Below are positions 44,226-53,290 of a stretch of 64,000 nucleotides of DNA, one piece after another. The notes beneath the pieces are model-generated. The model had not been told where the DNA came from, searched no databases, and was given only the letters and a program-made list of their open reading frames with translations. Numbering within the stretch: the stretch's first letter is position 1; every line of letters begins with the position of its first letter. Source of the DNA: Hazenella coriacea (lineage in GTDB: Bacteria > Bacillota > Bacilli > Thermoactinomycetales > Thermoactinomycetaceae); assembly GCF_004341825.1 (NCBI RefSeq), contig NZ_SMAG01000001.1:62001-126000 (forward strand), written 5' to 3'. The position numbers and the translations under genes were made by a program.

Positions 44226-45119
44226 GTATTGCCATAAATGATATACAATGATCGGAACCAAAGCATACGGAGAGAGTGATGATACGACTATCCATATGGC
44301 TAAATGAGTATTGCGCGAAGGGGTCTCTAGAGATATAGTAATCTGTTGTGTCAAGGAACAGCCTAACCATCGTGCTATTCCCCATCCCCAAAGCCATCCT
44401 CCGAGATGAAGTAAAATGACTGCAAGGAGTAATGGGTCTGAGGTTATTTTCCACAAGGCAGATAAATCTGCATGAGCCATTGAGGAAGAAACTGTGAGAC
44501 AGACTGGGATGATGACAAGAAGAGGTACGCTACTCTGTGCTCTTTTTAAGTTTATTTTAAAAGTAGCTGATCCGACACTAATTCCTAGTAAAAAAGGTAA
44601 GAGAATCACGAGCGAAAAAAGTAGGAACATCTCTTCAACAGGGATCGGAACTGTTTGGGAAGTAAAAATCCAAAAAAGAACTGGAATCAGAATCGGACTT
44701 AACAAGGTGTGAACGAGTTTAAGCCCCATCGTTAATGGCACATCACCGCGAGAAAGATAAACCCAAAGCGGAGTGGCTAGTCCTCCTGGACAACAAGCGA
44801 TCAGCATAAAGCCCAGAAAAGCTTCAGGAGATAGTTGAACGCCCTGTGCAATCAAAAACGCAATACATGGCATGATTAAGCATTGACTCAACAAACCAAT
44901 CAACAATGGACGAAATTGAAAGCGAACAGCCCCTACCATAGACCAAGAAATCTGTGTTCCAATAAAGAAAAATGAAATCGCATAAAGTGGATAGGAAAAC
45001 GGACTTAACCAAGCAAATACAGTTGGATAAAAATAAGAGAGTACAGAAAGCAGAATAACACTTACTACTAAAATCATCGAACTCAGCTTGCCTACTCGTT
45101 CAAAATAGGTCATCCCCAT
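44136..45119 (-). CDS. Bile acid:sodium symporter (BASS/SBF) family transporter
   Basis: A 327-residue membrane protein with nine or ten predicted helices. The motif LGFMLIACCPGGLATPLWVYLSRGDVPLTM, with the PGG turn, and the crossover region ETPSRNTHLAIWIV match the SBF/BASS fold; related YocS-type carriers move organic anions such as pantoate or ketopantoate with sodium. The tail (KRNGDLGENHSAQNK) is encoded on the opposite strand to the end of the convergent EamA gene, overlapping it by 90 bases. Substrate unknown. Confidence 0.82.
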   Translation of the reverse strand: MGMTYFERVGKLSSMILVVSVILLSVLSYFYPTVFAWLSPFSYPLYAISFFFIGTQISWSMVGAVRFQFRPLLIGLLSQCLIMPCIAFLIAQGVQLSPEAFLGFMLIACCPGGLATPLWVYLSRGDVPLTMGLKLVHTLLSPILIPVLFWIFTSQTVPIPVEEMFLLFSLVILLPFLLGISVGSATFKINLKRAQSSVPLLVIIPVCLTVSSSMAHADLSALWKITSDPLLLAVILLHLGGWLWGWGIARWLGCSLTQQITISLETPSRNTHLAIWIVVSSLSPYALVPIIVYHLWQYLAGSFVTYLFSVLLKRNGDLGENHSAQNK

Positions 45120-45263
45120 CTCCCCTTTGAAGTCGGCTGTTCTATCGTGCCAAATGATTTCATTTGAGTCCCTACGAATTTTTCCTATCTTATTCTATGG
45201 CTCTGTAAAATGATTCATCGAATATCCCATATAAATCAAAGATCCTCTTTTACAGAAACAACA

Positions 45264-45296
45264 AAAAAGCACTTGACTCAAGTTCAAGTGCTTTTT
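45264..45296 (-). terminator. Terminator after yebC
   Basis: AAAAAGCACTTGA pairs with TCAAGTGCTTTTT, perfect, 10 bases from the yebC stop. Confidence 0.88.
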
Positions 45297-45305
45297 CTAC
45301 TACGG

Positions 45306-46061
45306 TTATTCTGTATATTTCACTATCTCTTCTTCATCTGCTTCAAAATTCGCATAGACATTTTGAACATCATCATGGTCTTCCAACGCATCCATAAGAT
45401 CTAATACATTTTTAATGGTCTCACCATGAATACTTACTTTATTAGATGGAATAAAGGTAACCTCTGCTGATGAGAGATGGACCCCTGCACTCTCTAAGCT
45501 TTGCTTCACTTCTTCAAAGGATTCTGGTTCTGTTGTAATTTCATATCCTTTTTCAAGCACTTCAAAATCATCGACTCCACTTTCCAATGCAAGCATCATC
45601 AGTTCTTCTTCATCTCGCTTTTCCTCATCACGGGAAATAAAAAGAACTCCTTTTCGTTCAAACATCCAACCTACACTACCCGTTTCGCCCAGATTTCCTC
45701 CCCGCTTAGAGAAAATATGGCGGACATCGGCAGCAGTCCGATTCCGGTTATCGGTTAGTGCTTCTACCATTACAGCAATCCCATCAGGTCCATAACCTTC
45801 ATACATAATTTCTTCGTAATCTTTACCTTCTCCGCCGCCAGCCGCCTTCTTAATGGCACGTTCAATATTATCATTGGGCATATTTTGTGCTTTGGCCTTT
45901 GCAATCACCATACGAAGCTTCTGGTTATTATCTGGATTTTTATCTCCTTGGCGAGCAGCTACATAGATTTCGCGACCTAACTTAGCAAAAATCTTTCCAC
46001 GAATTGCATCTTGGCGTCCCTTCCGATGTTGGATATTTTTCCACTTTGAATGACCTGCCAT
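45306..46061 (-). CDS. yebC: YebC/PmpR-family transcriptional regulator
   Basis: A 251-residue soluble protein opening AGHSKWKNIQHRKGRQDAIRGKIFAKLGREIYVAARQG, the invariant YebC start, with MPNDNIERAIKKAAGGGEG and the central ADVRHIFSKRGGNLGETGSVGWMFERKG. Family members act as transcription regulators or translation (polyproline) factors; which applies here cannot be told. ATG follows GGGGAGAGTGAAGGA. The position near the safA/nad and ruv genes agrees with the B. subtilis yrbC neighbourhood. Own terminator downstream. Confidence 0.95.
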   Translation of the reverse strand: MAGHSKWKNIQHRKGRQDAIRGKIFAKLGREIYVAARQGDKNPDNNQKLRMVIAKAKAQNMPNDNIERAIKKAAGGGEGKDYEEIMYEGYGPDGIAVMVEALTDNRNRTAADVRHIFSKRGGNLGETGSVGWMFERKGVLFISRDEEKRDEEELMMLALESGVDDFEVLEKGYEITTEPESFEEVKQSLESAGVHLSSAEVTFIPSNKVSIHGETIKNVLDLMDALEDHDDVQNVYANFEADEEEIVKYTE

Positions 46062-46084
46062 TTTCCTTCACTCTCCCCATTCGC

Positions 46085-46939
46085 TTATAAACCCCAGTCG
46101 CGTGGGTATCGGAAGTCAGTACCGATCGTTCGATTGTTTACTTTTAAAATGATCGGCATGGTCCGTTTGTATTGGTTACGAATAATTCTTCTACTTACTT
46201 GTGATATAAAGTCTTCTGTAAATTGTAGTTCACTTAACTGTTCAAGTGTATAACGTTTATCGATCATATAGTAAAGTAAACGATCCACATCCAAATAAGT
46301 AAATCCTAACTCCCCTTCATCTGTCTGGTTTTCCCACAGATCTGCGCTGGGTGGTTTGATAATAATCTGCTCTGGAACTCCCAAAAAGGCAGAAAGTTGT
46401 CTCACCTGTGTTTTATATAGATCTCCAATGGGATTGACCGCTGAAGCACCATCTCCATACTGGGTTCCGTAACCCAATAGAAGTTCGGTTCGATTACTGG
46501 TACCTACGACTAAAGCTTCAAAGTCTACGGATAAGTCATACAAGATACTCATTCGTTCCCGGGCCATTTTGTTTCCACGACGAAGAGGAGAAGCCTCTGG
46601 AAAATGTTCATCAAAATAAGGGTCAATTTGCGGTGTAATATCAATGATTAACGAATGGACACCCAATTCTTCAATCGCCACTTGAGCATCTTCTAAGCTG
46701 GCAGGATCACTGGTATGGTATGGCATACAAACAGCGATCACATTTTCTTTTCCAAATGCTTCTGTCGCCAAATAAAGGGATAGAGCAGAGTCAATCCCAC
46801 CTGAAAGACCCAGAATCACTTTATGAAAGCCTGCTTTTTCAACTTCTTCACGCAAACTAGTAACAAGGAGGTCCGTTACTAATGGTTCATCCAGCCGTAA
46901 AAATGGTGCTTGATCTAATTGTTCTTCTACAAATTCCAT
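46085..46939 (-). CDS. nadE: NAD+ synthetase (ammonia-transferring domain)
   Basis: A 284-residue PP-loop ATP pyrophosphatase that amidates deamido-NAD to NAD. P-loop SGGIDS at residues 46-51; GTSNRTELLLGYGTQYGDGASAVNPIGDLYKTQVR and PSADLWENQTDEGELGFTYLDVDRLLYYMI form the deamido-NAD site. ATG is preceded by GGGGAGG inside the upstream gene, one base apart from that gene's stop. The upstream gene encodes a nitrilase-family glutaminase, so together they look like glutamine-dependent NadE split into two proteins. Confidence 0.93.
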   Translation of the reverse strand: MEFVEEQLDQAPFLRLDEPLVTDLLVTSLREEVEKAGFHKVILGLSGGIDSALSLYLATEAFGKENVIAVCMPYHTSDPASLEDAQVAIEELGVHSLIIDITPQIDPYFDEHFPEASPLRRGNKMARERMSILYDLSVDFEALVVGTSNRTELLLGYGTQYGDGASAVNPIGDLYKTQVRQLSAFLGVPEQIIIKPPSADLWENQTDEGELGFTYLDVDRLLYYMIDKRYTLEQLSELQFTEDFISQVSRRIIRNQYKRTMPIILKVNNRTIGTDFRYPRDWGL

Positions 46940-46940
46940 A

Positions 46941-47792
46941 TTAAGATCCCTCCCCGCGGCGTTTACGTTGAATTCGTTGAAGCTCGCGAATCGTTAAATC
47001 TGTACTCTCATAGCGAAGCATTGGCATTTGAAAACGAGCTTGTCTGATTTTATCTAAATCAAGATCCATAATCAGTAGGTCTTCTCCAAACAAGTCTGCT
47101 TGTCCCTCAATTTCACCAAATGGGTTGACAACAGCTGAGCCTCCAAAAAATGTTGACCCATCTTCTGATCCCACTCGATTCGCAAAGAGCACATAACAAC
47201 CATGAACCATTGCTTGGTAAGTAAGAAGAGAATACCATGATTGTTGCGATGTTAAACCTAACTCCTCCACTCCCCTTGCTGGTGAGTTGGAGAGTACAAT
47301 CATGATCTGGGCTCCATCTTGTGACAGCAAATATCCTGTCGAAGGATGCCAAATGTCTTCGCAAATCGCAATTCCCATCTGTCCATACTGAGTTGGAAAG
47401 CTCCTAATGGTGGATCCCTGTCCGTAATAACGGCCCTCGTCAAACATTCCGTATGTAGGGAGAAATACTTTCCGATGTAAATAATGCAATTGCTCTTTGC
47501 TCGCATAAACAGCTGAATTATAAAGCATATGCTCTGGACTATGCTCCACAAAGCCGAACACGATATCCATATCATCCGCTAATTGGACAATAGACTGAAT
47601 CTCTGGACTGAAAGGATTTCTCGCTACTTCATAGGTAAGATCCAACAGTTGGTAACCAGTCAAACTTAATTCAGGAAAAACAAGAAGATCCACCTCTTCT
47701 TCCTTGGCACGGTGGATCATCAACTGATGTTGTTCAATGTTTTCCTCCACTCGTCCCAACCTGGGTCTAACCTGTGCAAGTCCTACTCTCAT
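46941..47792 (-). CDS. Nitrilase-family glutaminase, NAD synthetase-associated
   Basis: A 283-residue carbon-nitrogen hydrolase with the full Glu41-Lys108-Cys144 triad (FPELSLTGY, HRKVFLPTYGMFDEGRYYGQG, GIAICEDIW). The K-x-x-LP-x-Y-x-x-F-x-E-x-RYY and CEDIW segments are the hallmark of the N-terminal glutaminase domain of glutamine-dependent NAD synthetases. It is encoded one base upstream of nadE in the same direction, which implies it supplies ammonia from glutamine to NadE. A stand-alone omega-amidase is the alternative. Confidence 0.85.
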   Translation of the reverse strand: MRVGLAQVRPRLGRVEENIEQHQLMIHRAKEEEVDLLVFPELSLTGYQLLDLTYEVARNPFSPEIQSIVQLADDMDIVFGFVEHSPEHMLYNSAVYASKEQLHYLHRKVFLPTYGMFDEGRYYGQGSTIRSFPTQYGQMGIAICEDIWHPSTGYLLSQDGAQIMIVLSNSPARGVEELGLTSQQSWYSLLTYQAMVHGCYVLFANRVGSEDGSTFFGGSAVVNPFGEIEGQADLFGEDLLIMDLDLDKIRQARFQMPMLRYESTDLTIRELQRIQRKRRGEGS

Positions 47793-47862
47793 TTATTTGC
47801 GCCTCCTCAGGCACCATCTGGCTGGTAAAATCATTTTAAATCATACCATAAGCACCGATGGA

Positions 47863-48810
47863 CTACCAATAGAAGATGCGTTTCAATTGTAATTGCCATT
47901 GATTTCGCTGATTGACTAACTTTTGTAGATACGGAAATGTATATTTCATTTGATAACCTCGCTTCTTTTTAGCGAGACCAATAGCTTCTCGGAAAAATTC
48001 ATTAGGAAAAGAGAGCAAGTTATAGATGATTCTTTTTTCTAATGATGTAAAAGGGCGGTAGGATTCATAAGAGAGCAGAACAAACTCGCTCCATTCATCA
48101 GACCAATTATTTTCTGACAAAATCCGTGAAGAGATTTGCCATACATCACCCAATTGACTATCATAGTCGGCCGTTTCAAAATCGATTAACCAGGGTTGAT
48201 GATTAGGTGATATGATCCAATTGTGACTAGCTAAATCCCGATGAGTAAGATTTCGTAAAAAGCGCTCCTCATGAGCTATTTTTTGTAACGGCAACTTCTC
48301 TATTTGTTGCCACGTCTGATAACCATCTAAGTAAAAATCTCGTCCATACCGTTTTAAAAATACTCCTAACTCCCCTGGGATGGAATCTACTTTCTTCATT
48401 AATTGATAAAATTGAACCAATCGTTCGTGTAATCGATGATAAAGAAGAAAAGCCGCCCCTTTCTCCGGCGGCGTGGTTAACCCTCGACCAGCTAAGTGAA
48501 AATGGGCAAGTACGCCAATCATTCGCTTTACTTCTTCCATATTTGCGTAGTTTCCCGTTTTACCTTCAATAAATGGAGTGCATAACCATGACTTTCCATC
48601 GCTACGGATAATCGGCATAGAATGAAAGCCTCGCTGTCTCATCTCTTGGTCCACTTTGATCCACCAGCGAAGGTTGTCACTATTATTCACACGTTTAGCG
48701 ATCCACTTATGTTGATCAGTTTCGATACACCAATTTTTTCGATAAGGAGTCATATTACGCACCGAAGTATGTAATATCTTCTCCATTAAATAAGGATGGG
48801 GTTGTTTCAT
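47863..48810 (-). CDS. CotS-family spore coat kinase-like protein (YsxE-like)
   Basis: A 315-residue protein of the aminoglycoside phosphotransferase/CotS group. Seen: VLAHFHLAGRGL near residue 100, the catalytic NLTHRDLASHNWII (HxDxxxxN), and the metal-binding WLIDFETADYDSQLGDVWQISSRI. Such proteins are spore coat or assembly factors in Bacillales (CotS, CotI, YsxE). It lies 17 bases downstream of a SafA-like LysM gene, a spore morphogenesis context comparable to spoVID-ysxE in B. subtilis. The substrate is unknown. Confidence 0.78.
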   Translation of the reverse strand: MKQPHPYLMEKILHTSVRNMTPYRKNWCIETDQHKWIAKRVNNSDNLRWWIKVDQEMRQRGFHSMPIIRSDGKSWLCTPFIEGKTGNYANMEEVKRMIGVLAHFHLAGRGLTTPPEKGAAFLLYHRLHERLVQFYQLMKKVDSIPGELGVFLKRYGRDFYLDGYQTWQQIEKLPLQKIAHEERFLRNLTHRDLASHNWIISPNHQPWLIDFETADYDSQLGDVWQISSRILSENNWSDEWSEFVLLSYESYRPFTSLEKRIIYNLLSFPNEFFREAIGLAKKKRGYQMKYTFPYLQKLVNQRNQWQLQLKRIFYW

Positions 48811-48827
48811 AAATCTCCCTTCTTCAT

Positions 48828-49523
48828 CTACCCTTCTCTAGAAGAACTCTCTTTTTGACTATGAATCGGACTTGCAATAAACGGGGCAGATGATTTGGTA
48901 TATGCTTTAGGTACAGGCTCATCCCACCCCATCACAGGGGTTGTTGGTTCAAATGGATAATAAGGTGGTACATACATATGAGAAACCATGGGTGACATAC
49001 AAGGCATAGGTGGAGGATAAACCATTGGTGGAACCATTCCCTGTACCATTCCCCCCATCATGGGATAAGAATAGGGTCCATATCCCGAATATAAATGATC
49101 ATAAGGGGACATCGGAGGTTTGGGAAGTGATGCATAAGATGATTCGCTTCCTACATAAACCGATGAATCCACATATGCATTCTCATTCATCACATATGGA
49201 TGGTCAGTCATCATAGCTGGGTCATACCAATAAGTTGGATGTGGCTGAAAAAATAATGGATCTTCCAATGATGAAGATTCCTGAGATGGCCGATGTGAAG
49301 GTTTTTCTTTTTCAGCCTTCACCTTTTTGATCGGCTCCATCTCTTCTTTTCTTTGATTTAAAACAGGAATTCGTCCAGTAGGAATTCGAACTTTGACTCC
49401 AGACTTCAATGGCTCCGCATGATCAATCTGCGGATTGGCTTCAAGAATTCGTTCCAATGGCGTGTTATACTTTTGAACAAGGTCCCACATCGTATCGCCT
49501 TCTCGAACGATATGAATTTTCAT
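48828..49523 (-). CDS. safA: SafA-like LysM spore coat morphogenesis protein
   Basis: A 231-residue protein with an N-terminal LysM domain (residues 1-50: MKIHIVREGDTMWDLVQKYN...LKSGVKVRIPTG) followed by a low-complexity Pro/Tyr/Met/Ser-rich region (SYPMMGGMVQGMVPPMVYPPPMPCM) like that of B. subtilis SafA. SafA binds spore cortex and recruits inner coat proteins. Assignment rests on domain layout and on synteny; lengths differ (SafA is longer). ATG follows GGGGTTGTGAC; the kinase gene directly downstream is likely co-transcribed. Confidence 0.75.
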   Translation of the reverse strand: MKIHIVREGDTMWDLVQKYNTPLERILEANPQIDHAEPLKSGVKVRIPTGRIPVLNQRKEEMEPIKKVKAEKEKPSHRPSQESSSLEDPLFFQPHPTYWYDPAMMTDHPYVMNENAYVDSSVYVGSESSYASLPKPPMSPYDHLYSGYGPYSYPMMGGMVQGMVPPMVYPPPMPCMSPMVSHMYVPPYYPFEPTTPVMGWDEPVPKAYTKSSAPFIASPIHSQKESSSREG

Positions 49524-49692
49524 GTCACAACCCCCTTAACGTGAAGCAACAATTTCTTTTCTATCCTATGCAGCAACTGCCCATTATTTGCTTCACATAA
49601 TTGTCAAGAATAAGAAAAAGGGGAGAATTTTCTTTACTCATCAAAAACAATACAATAGATTTTATATGATTGTAAAATATGGAGGTCAACTT

Positions 49693-50502
49693 GTGAACAA
49701 ACGAAAGTATTCTTTTTCTCTCGTTGTATACATAGTGTCGATTCTGTCTTTGATTGGACTAGCTACTGGCTTTGTGTTAGCAATTCAAGATCAAATAACC
49801 CCTCAAGCAAAACCATTATTTCAAGCCCCCAAAAACAAGCAAACTTCTAAAGCTGAGGGTGGAATGTTGGTTGGATTAGGGGATTCACTTACCAAAGGGA
49901 TTGGTGACTCCAAAGGTTTAGGATACTTTGGTCTTGTCAAAGAAGACTTAAGAAAAAAATCCACACAACCCGTTAGCGCTGTCAACCTAGCTGTTAGTGG
50001 ACAAACCTCCACTGAATTAGCGAAACAAATTCAACAGACTCAAGTTCGTACAATCGTAAAAGAAGCTGATTGGATCACTCTTACCATTGGTGGAAATGAT
50101 CTGTTCCGTGGTAGTGGACGCCTCGAAAAAATCGATGAGCAAGCAGCAGAACAAAGTCGGCTCGTCTATGAAAAAAATTTAACTTTCATCTTATCAGAGA
50201 TCCGCAAGCTCAATCCAGATGCTCGTATTTATATGTTTGGACTCTATAATCCTTTTGGAGACTTAGCCGAAGAAAAACGCTCTTCTCGCCTCGCTGCCGA
50301 GTGGAACGAAACCATGCATACAATATCAGCCCAATATGACCAAGTTGTCGTTGTACCTACATTTGACTTATTCCAGCTCCAACCGAATGCCTACTTGTAC
50401 AGTGATCATTTCCACCCCAACGAGCAAGGTTACAGTCGAATGGCCACTCGCTTGTTACAGGTCATTAATGATACACCTCAAGGAGGGAACCTTCATGAGT
50501 AA
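49693..50502 (+). CDS. SGNH/GDSL hydrolase with membrane anchor
   Basis: A 269-residue protein with an N-terminal helix (about 10-30) and an SGNH esterase/acetylhydrolase domain: block I GLGDSLTKGIGD (catalytic Ser), block II AVSGQTSTELAK, block III TIGGNDLF, block V DHFHPN (Asp-x-x-His). YpmR/lysophospholipase-like members act outside the membrane. GTG at 49693 is chosen because GGAGGTCAAC lies just upstream; the long frame lacks a ribosome site. Its stop overlaps the start of an ABC ATPase, so the three genes form one coupled operon. Confidence 0.85.
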   Translation: MNKRKYSFSLVVYIVSILSLIGLATGFVLAIQDQITPQAKPLFQAPKNKQTSKAEGGMLVGLGDSLTKGIGDSKGLGYFGLVKEDLRKKSTQPVSAVNLAVSGQTSTELAKQIQQTQVRTIVKEADWITLTIGGNDLFRGSGRLEKIDEQAAEQSRLVYEKNLTFILSEIRKLNPDARIYMFGLYNPFGDLAEEKRSSRLAAEWNETMHTISAQYDQVVVVPTFDLFQLQPNAYLYSDHFHPNEQGYSRMATRLLQVINDTPQGGNLHE

Positions 50503-51418
50503 CTCCCATGTGTTAACTGTCGAAGGATTGTCTAAAACAATTGGCAAACGCAAAATTGTTCATGATATTTCATTTCAGATCGGCGAGGGTGAAATTTTTG
50601 GTTTTCTAGGACCTAATGGTGCAGGAAAAACAACTACGATCCGCATGCTTGTCGGTTTAATTCGTCCCACTCAAGGAAGTATTAAAATCGGTGGCTACGA
50701 CTTGAAAAAAGATTACTTAAAAGCCATCAGCAATGTGGGTTGTATCGTCGAAAATCCAGAGCTGTATCCTTATCTCACAGGACGCGAGAATTTGGAGCAT
50801 TTCGCAAGAATGGTAGACGATCTCCCCTCTGAAAGAATTGAGGAGGTCATCCGACAAGTTGAGTTGGAGCCACGGATTGATGACCTAGTTAAAACGTACT
50901 CTCTTGGAATGAGACAACGCCTAGGAATCGCTCAAGCGCTACTCGGAAAGCCTAAACTACTTATACTAGATGAGCCTACAAACGGTTTAGACCCTGCAGG
51001 AATTCGAGAGTTACGCTCCTTTATTCGTCATTTAGCACGTGTAGAAAAAATAAGCGTTTTTATTTCCAGCCATATCTTACATGAAGTACAACTCATGTGT
51101 GACCGAGTTTCGATTATTAGTGAAGGCCGTGTGGTTAAAACTGGTCGTGTTGATCAACTTGTCAGTTCACATGCCCAAGTGGAGTGGGTTCTAGAGCCCC
51201 AAAACAAAGGAGCTGACATTTTAAAAAGTCTTTCTGATGTAAAACATGTAGAACTACTTGAAGCTAACCGTATTCTCGTTCATATGCCCCTAGAAAAAGT
51301 GGCTGACACTAATGAACATTTGATCAAAGAACACATCTCGGTAAAAGGGATCCGTCCCTTCCAACCTACACTTGAAGATATTTTCTTAGAAATGACAGGA
51401 GGAAAACCGATTGTTTAA
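50495..51418 (+). CDS. ABC transporter ATP-binding protein
   Basis: A 307-residue ATPase: Walker A LGPNGAGKTTT, Q-loop IVENPELYPYLTG, signature YSLGMRQRLGIAQALLG, Walker B LLILDEPTNGLDP, H-loop SSHILHE, and a C-terminal extension (about 225-307) typical of drug- or lantibiotic-type (YxlF/BcrA/DrrA-like) ATPases. ATG at 50495 is inside the end of the SGNH gene behind AAGGAGGGAAC. The gene overlaps the permease gene that follows by 8 bases. Export of a small compound is likely; bacitracin/lantibiotic-type self-protection is a guess. Confidence 0.9.
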   Translation: MSNSHVLTVEGLSKTIGKRKIVHDISFQIGEGEIFGFLGPNGAGKTTTIRMLVGLIRPTQGSIKIGGYDLKKDYLKAISNVGCIVENPELYPYLTGRENLEHFARMVDDLPSERIEEVIRQVELEPRIDDLVKTYSLGMRQRLGIAQALLGKPKLLILDEPTNGLDPAGIRELRSFIRHLARVEKISVFISSHILHEVQLMCDRVSIISEGRVVKTGRVDQLVSSHAQVEWVLEPQNKGADILKSLSDVKHVELLEANRILVHMPLEKVADTNEHLIKEHISVKGIRPFQPTLEDIFLEMTGGKPIV

Positions 51419-52394
51419 TCTCGTCTATAATGAAATGCTAAAGCTTGTTCGTAAAAAGCGGCTCCTTGTCATCACTTTAATACTGGTCGTATTAATTCCG
51501 ATCTTTACTTATGCTCAATACCGAACAGCTCAAAATGTGATTGAACAGATGGGAACCTCAGATTGGCGTGTTGTTTTACAACAACAAATCATTGATCAAC
51601 AAAATCGGCTCTCATCTAGCCGACTTCCTGATGAATGGCGGCAAATGATCAAGATCAATATTCAACAACAACAGTATTATCTTGATCAAAATATAGACCC
51701 AACGGCTCCAGGTGCACCTACTTTTATCCGAAAATTTGTAGAAGAAGCGGTTTCCCTTTTCTTGCCGTTACTCGTCGTTGTTCTAGCCGCTGACATTGTC
51801 TCTTCTGAACATTCAACAGGGTCTATGAAACTGCTACTCACCCGTCCCGTACGGCGCTGGAAGGTTTTAATGAGTAAATATCTAGCCCTACTTTTGAGTG
51901 TCTCTTTAACGGTGGTAATGACTGCCGTACTTGGCTATCTGATATCAGGACTCATATTTGGCTATAAAGGCTGGGAATTGCCTGTAATAACAGGATTTCA
52001 GGAGCAAGGAGGGCAACTGATTACTCAGAATGTACACCTGCTTCCCCAATGGAAATATATTATCATGGCATATGGTTTAGCTTGGTTTTCTAGTATCGCT
52101 GTAGGAACGATTTCATTTATGGTTTCGGTACTCGTACGTAGTACCGCTTCGAGTATGGGCGTTATGTTGGCAGCGGTCATTTCGGGAAGCTTATTAGCCC
52201 AACTTGCACCTAATTGGACTGCATTGAAATACTTAGCATTTACAAACCTCCGACTCACTGATTATCTCGCAGGTCGTCCGATTTTGGTAGAAGGAATGAA
52301 TCTGCCCTTCTCACTAAGTGTATTAAGTATATGGGCCATTATAGCTCTGATTGTCGCCTTTGTCTCTTTCAATCGCCGAGATATTCTAGCTTAA
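51411..52394 (+). CDS. ABC-2 type transporter permease
   Basis: A 327-residue membrane protein with an N-terminal helix (KKRLLVITLILVVLIPIFTY), a long extracytoplasmic loop (about 40-115), and five more helices. SEHSTGSMKLLLTRPVRRWKVLMSKYLALLLSV is the typical ABC-2 coupling segment. TTG start overlapping the ATPase stop, with AGGAGG 7-8 bases upstream. It forms an exporter with the ATPase; the SGNH hydrolase gene is first in the operon, which links hydrolase and exporter. A strong terminator follows. Confidence 0.88.
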   Translation: MFNLVYNEMLKLVRKKRLLVITLILVVLIPIFTYAQYRTAQNVIEQMGTSDWRVVLQQQIIDQQNRLSSSRLPDEWRQMIKINIQQQQYYLDQNIDPTAPGAPTFIRKFVEEAVSLFLPLLVVVLAADIVSSEHSTGSMKLLLTRPVRRWKVLMSKYLALLLSVSLTVVMTAVLGYLISGLIFGYKGWELPVITGFQEQGGQLITQNVHLLPQWKYIIMAYGLAWFSSIAVGTISFMVSVLVRSTASSMGVMLAAVISGSLLAQLAPNWTALKYLAFTNLRLTDYLAGRPILVEGMNLPFSLSVLSIWAIIALIVAFVSFNRRDILA

Positions 52395-52412
52395 ATTCAT
52401 GATCACAAATCA

Positions 52413-52450
52413 AAACAGACTGCTGATGGACAAGCGTCAGTAGTCTGTTT
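52413..52450 (+). terminator. Terminator of the SGNH/ABC operon
   Basis: AAACAGACTGCTGA pairs with TCAGTAGTCTGTTT around a 10-base loop. Confidence 0.82.
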
Positions 52451-52490
52451 ATAAGTTAAATGTCAGATTATTGTTCAATCTTTTGTCCTC

Positions 52491-52665
52491 TATATAAGCC
52501 ATTTTAGTCACATAACCAGATCCTCTCAGGTCGATATTTCTCTGTCTCACTCTTGTAGCAGATCCGCAAAAGTCGCTCGTCAGAGAACGATCTTCCCTCC
52601 TAGGCTCATTAAATCAAGCTACATGATTTCTAATTGATTCAAGTTTTTTGCTCAAGTCGAGTTTT
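52491..52665 (+). repeat. Dispersed ~180-bp repeat, copy A
   Basis: Shares with copy B (53291-53470) CATTTTAGT, TCGATRTTTCTCTG, CAGATCCGCAA, AGTCG, AGAGAA, CCTAGG-like and the tail ATTCAAGT...TTTGCTCAAGT. It is in the same orientation as copy B, one on each side of pheB. No coding capacity. Confidence 0.72.
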
Positions 52666-52717
52666 GTTATAAAGTGGATCACAAAAGTAGAATCAACAAA
52701 GTAATACTTACTAAGCT

Positions 52718-53179
52718 TCACTCTCCAGTCGCCACCACTACAGCTTTACGAACTCCATCTAGCTGCTGTAAGCCCACCAATACCTGATTAATCTCTGTGA
52801 CCATCTGTTGGGTATCGACTGACATCGATACATTAGCTTCTCCTTGTAGAGGAATCGTTTGATGAATCGTTAACACATTGGCATCTGAGCTTGCTAAAAA
52901 ACGAAGGACACTGGATAAAACACCTGCACGATGCTCCAATACCATAGAAATAGTCACAATTTTCTCCTTGACCATCGTCCGAAAAGAAAATACATGATCT
53001 CGATATTTATAAAATGAACTTCGACTTAATCCAACCTGTTCAACCGCCTCTTGAACAGAGAATACTTGACCTGTTTCAATCAATCGTTTCACTTCTAATG
53101 TTTTCTGAATCGCCTCAGGCAGCATCTCTACTCGCACAAGTACAAATGGATCTTCTTGGCTCAATACGATGTCCTCCAT
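52718..53179 (-). CDS. pheB: ACT-domain protein PheB
   Basis: A 153-residue protein of the UPF0735/PheB family: N-terminal helix-turn-helix-like part (GQVFSVQEAVEQVGLSRSSFYKYRDHVFSF) and a C-terminal ACT domain (VTISMVLEHRAGVLSSVLRFLASSDANVLTIHQTIPLQGEA), an amino-acid-sensing fold. In B. subtilis pheB lies between obg and pheA; here an accessory islet separates it from obg, and pheA is not adjacent. Bracketed by two direct copies of a dispersed repeat. The physiological effector is unknown. Confidence 0.9.
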   Translation of the reverse strand: MEDIVLSQEDPFVLVRVEMLPEAIQKTLEVKRLIETGQVFSVQEAVEQVGLSRSSFYKYRDHVFSFRTMVKEKIVTISMVLEHRAGVLSSVLRFLASSDANVLTIHQTIPLQGEANVSMSVDTQQMVTEINQVLVGLQQLDGVRKAVVVATGE

Positions 53180-53290
53180 GTAAAAACAAATGAGTAATGC
53201 TTGCGGACATTTTATACTTTGTAAGCGTTGTCAATCAAGCTTTATTTCATGCACAATAGCTCATTATGGTAAGATATCAATAACGTACTC

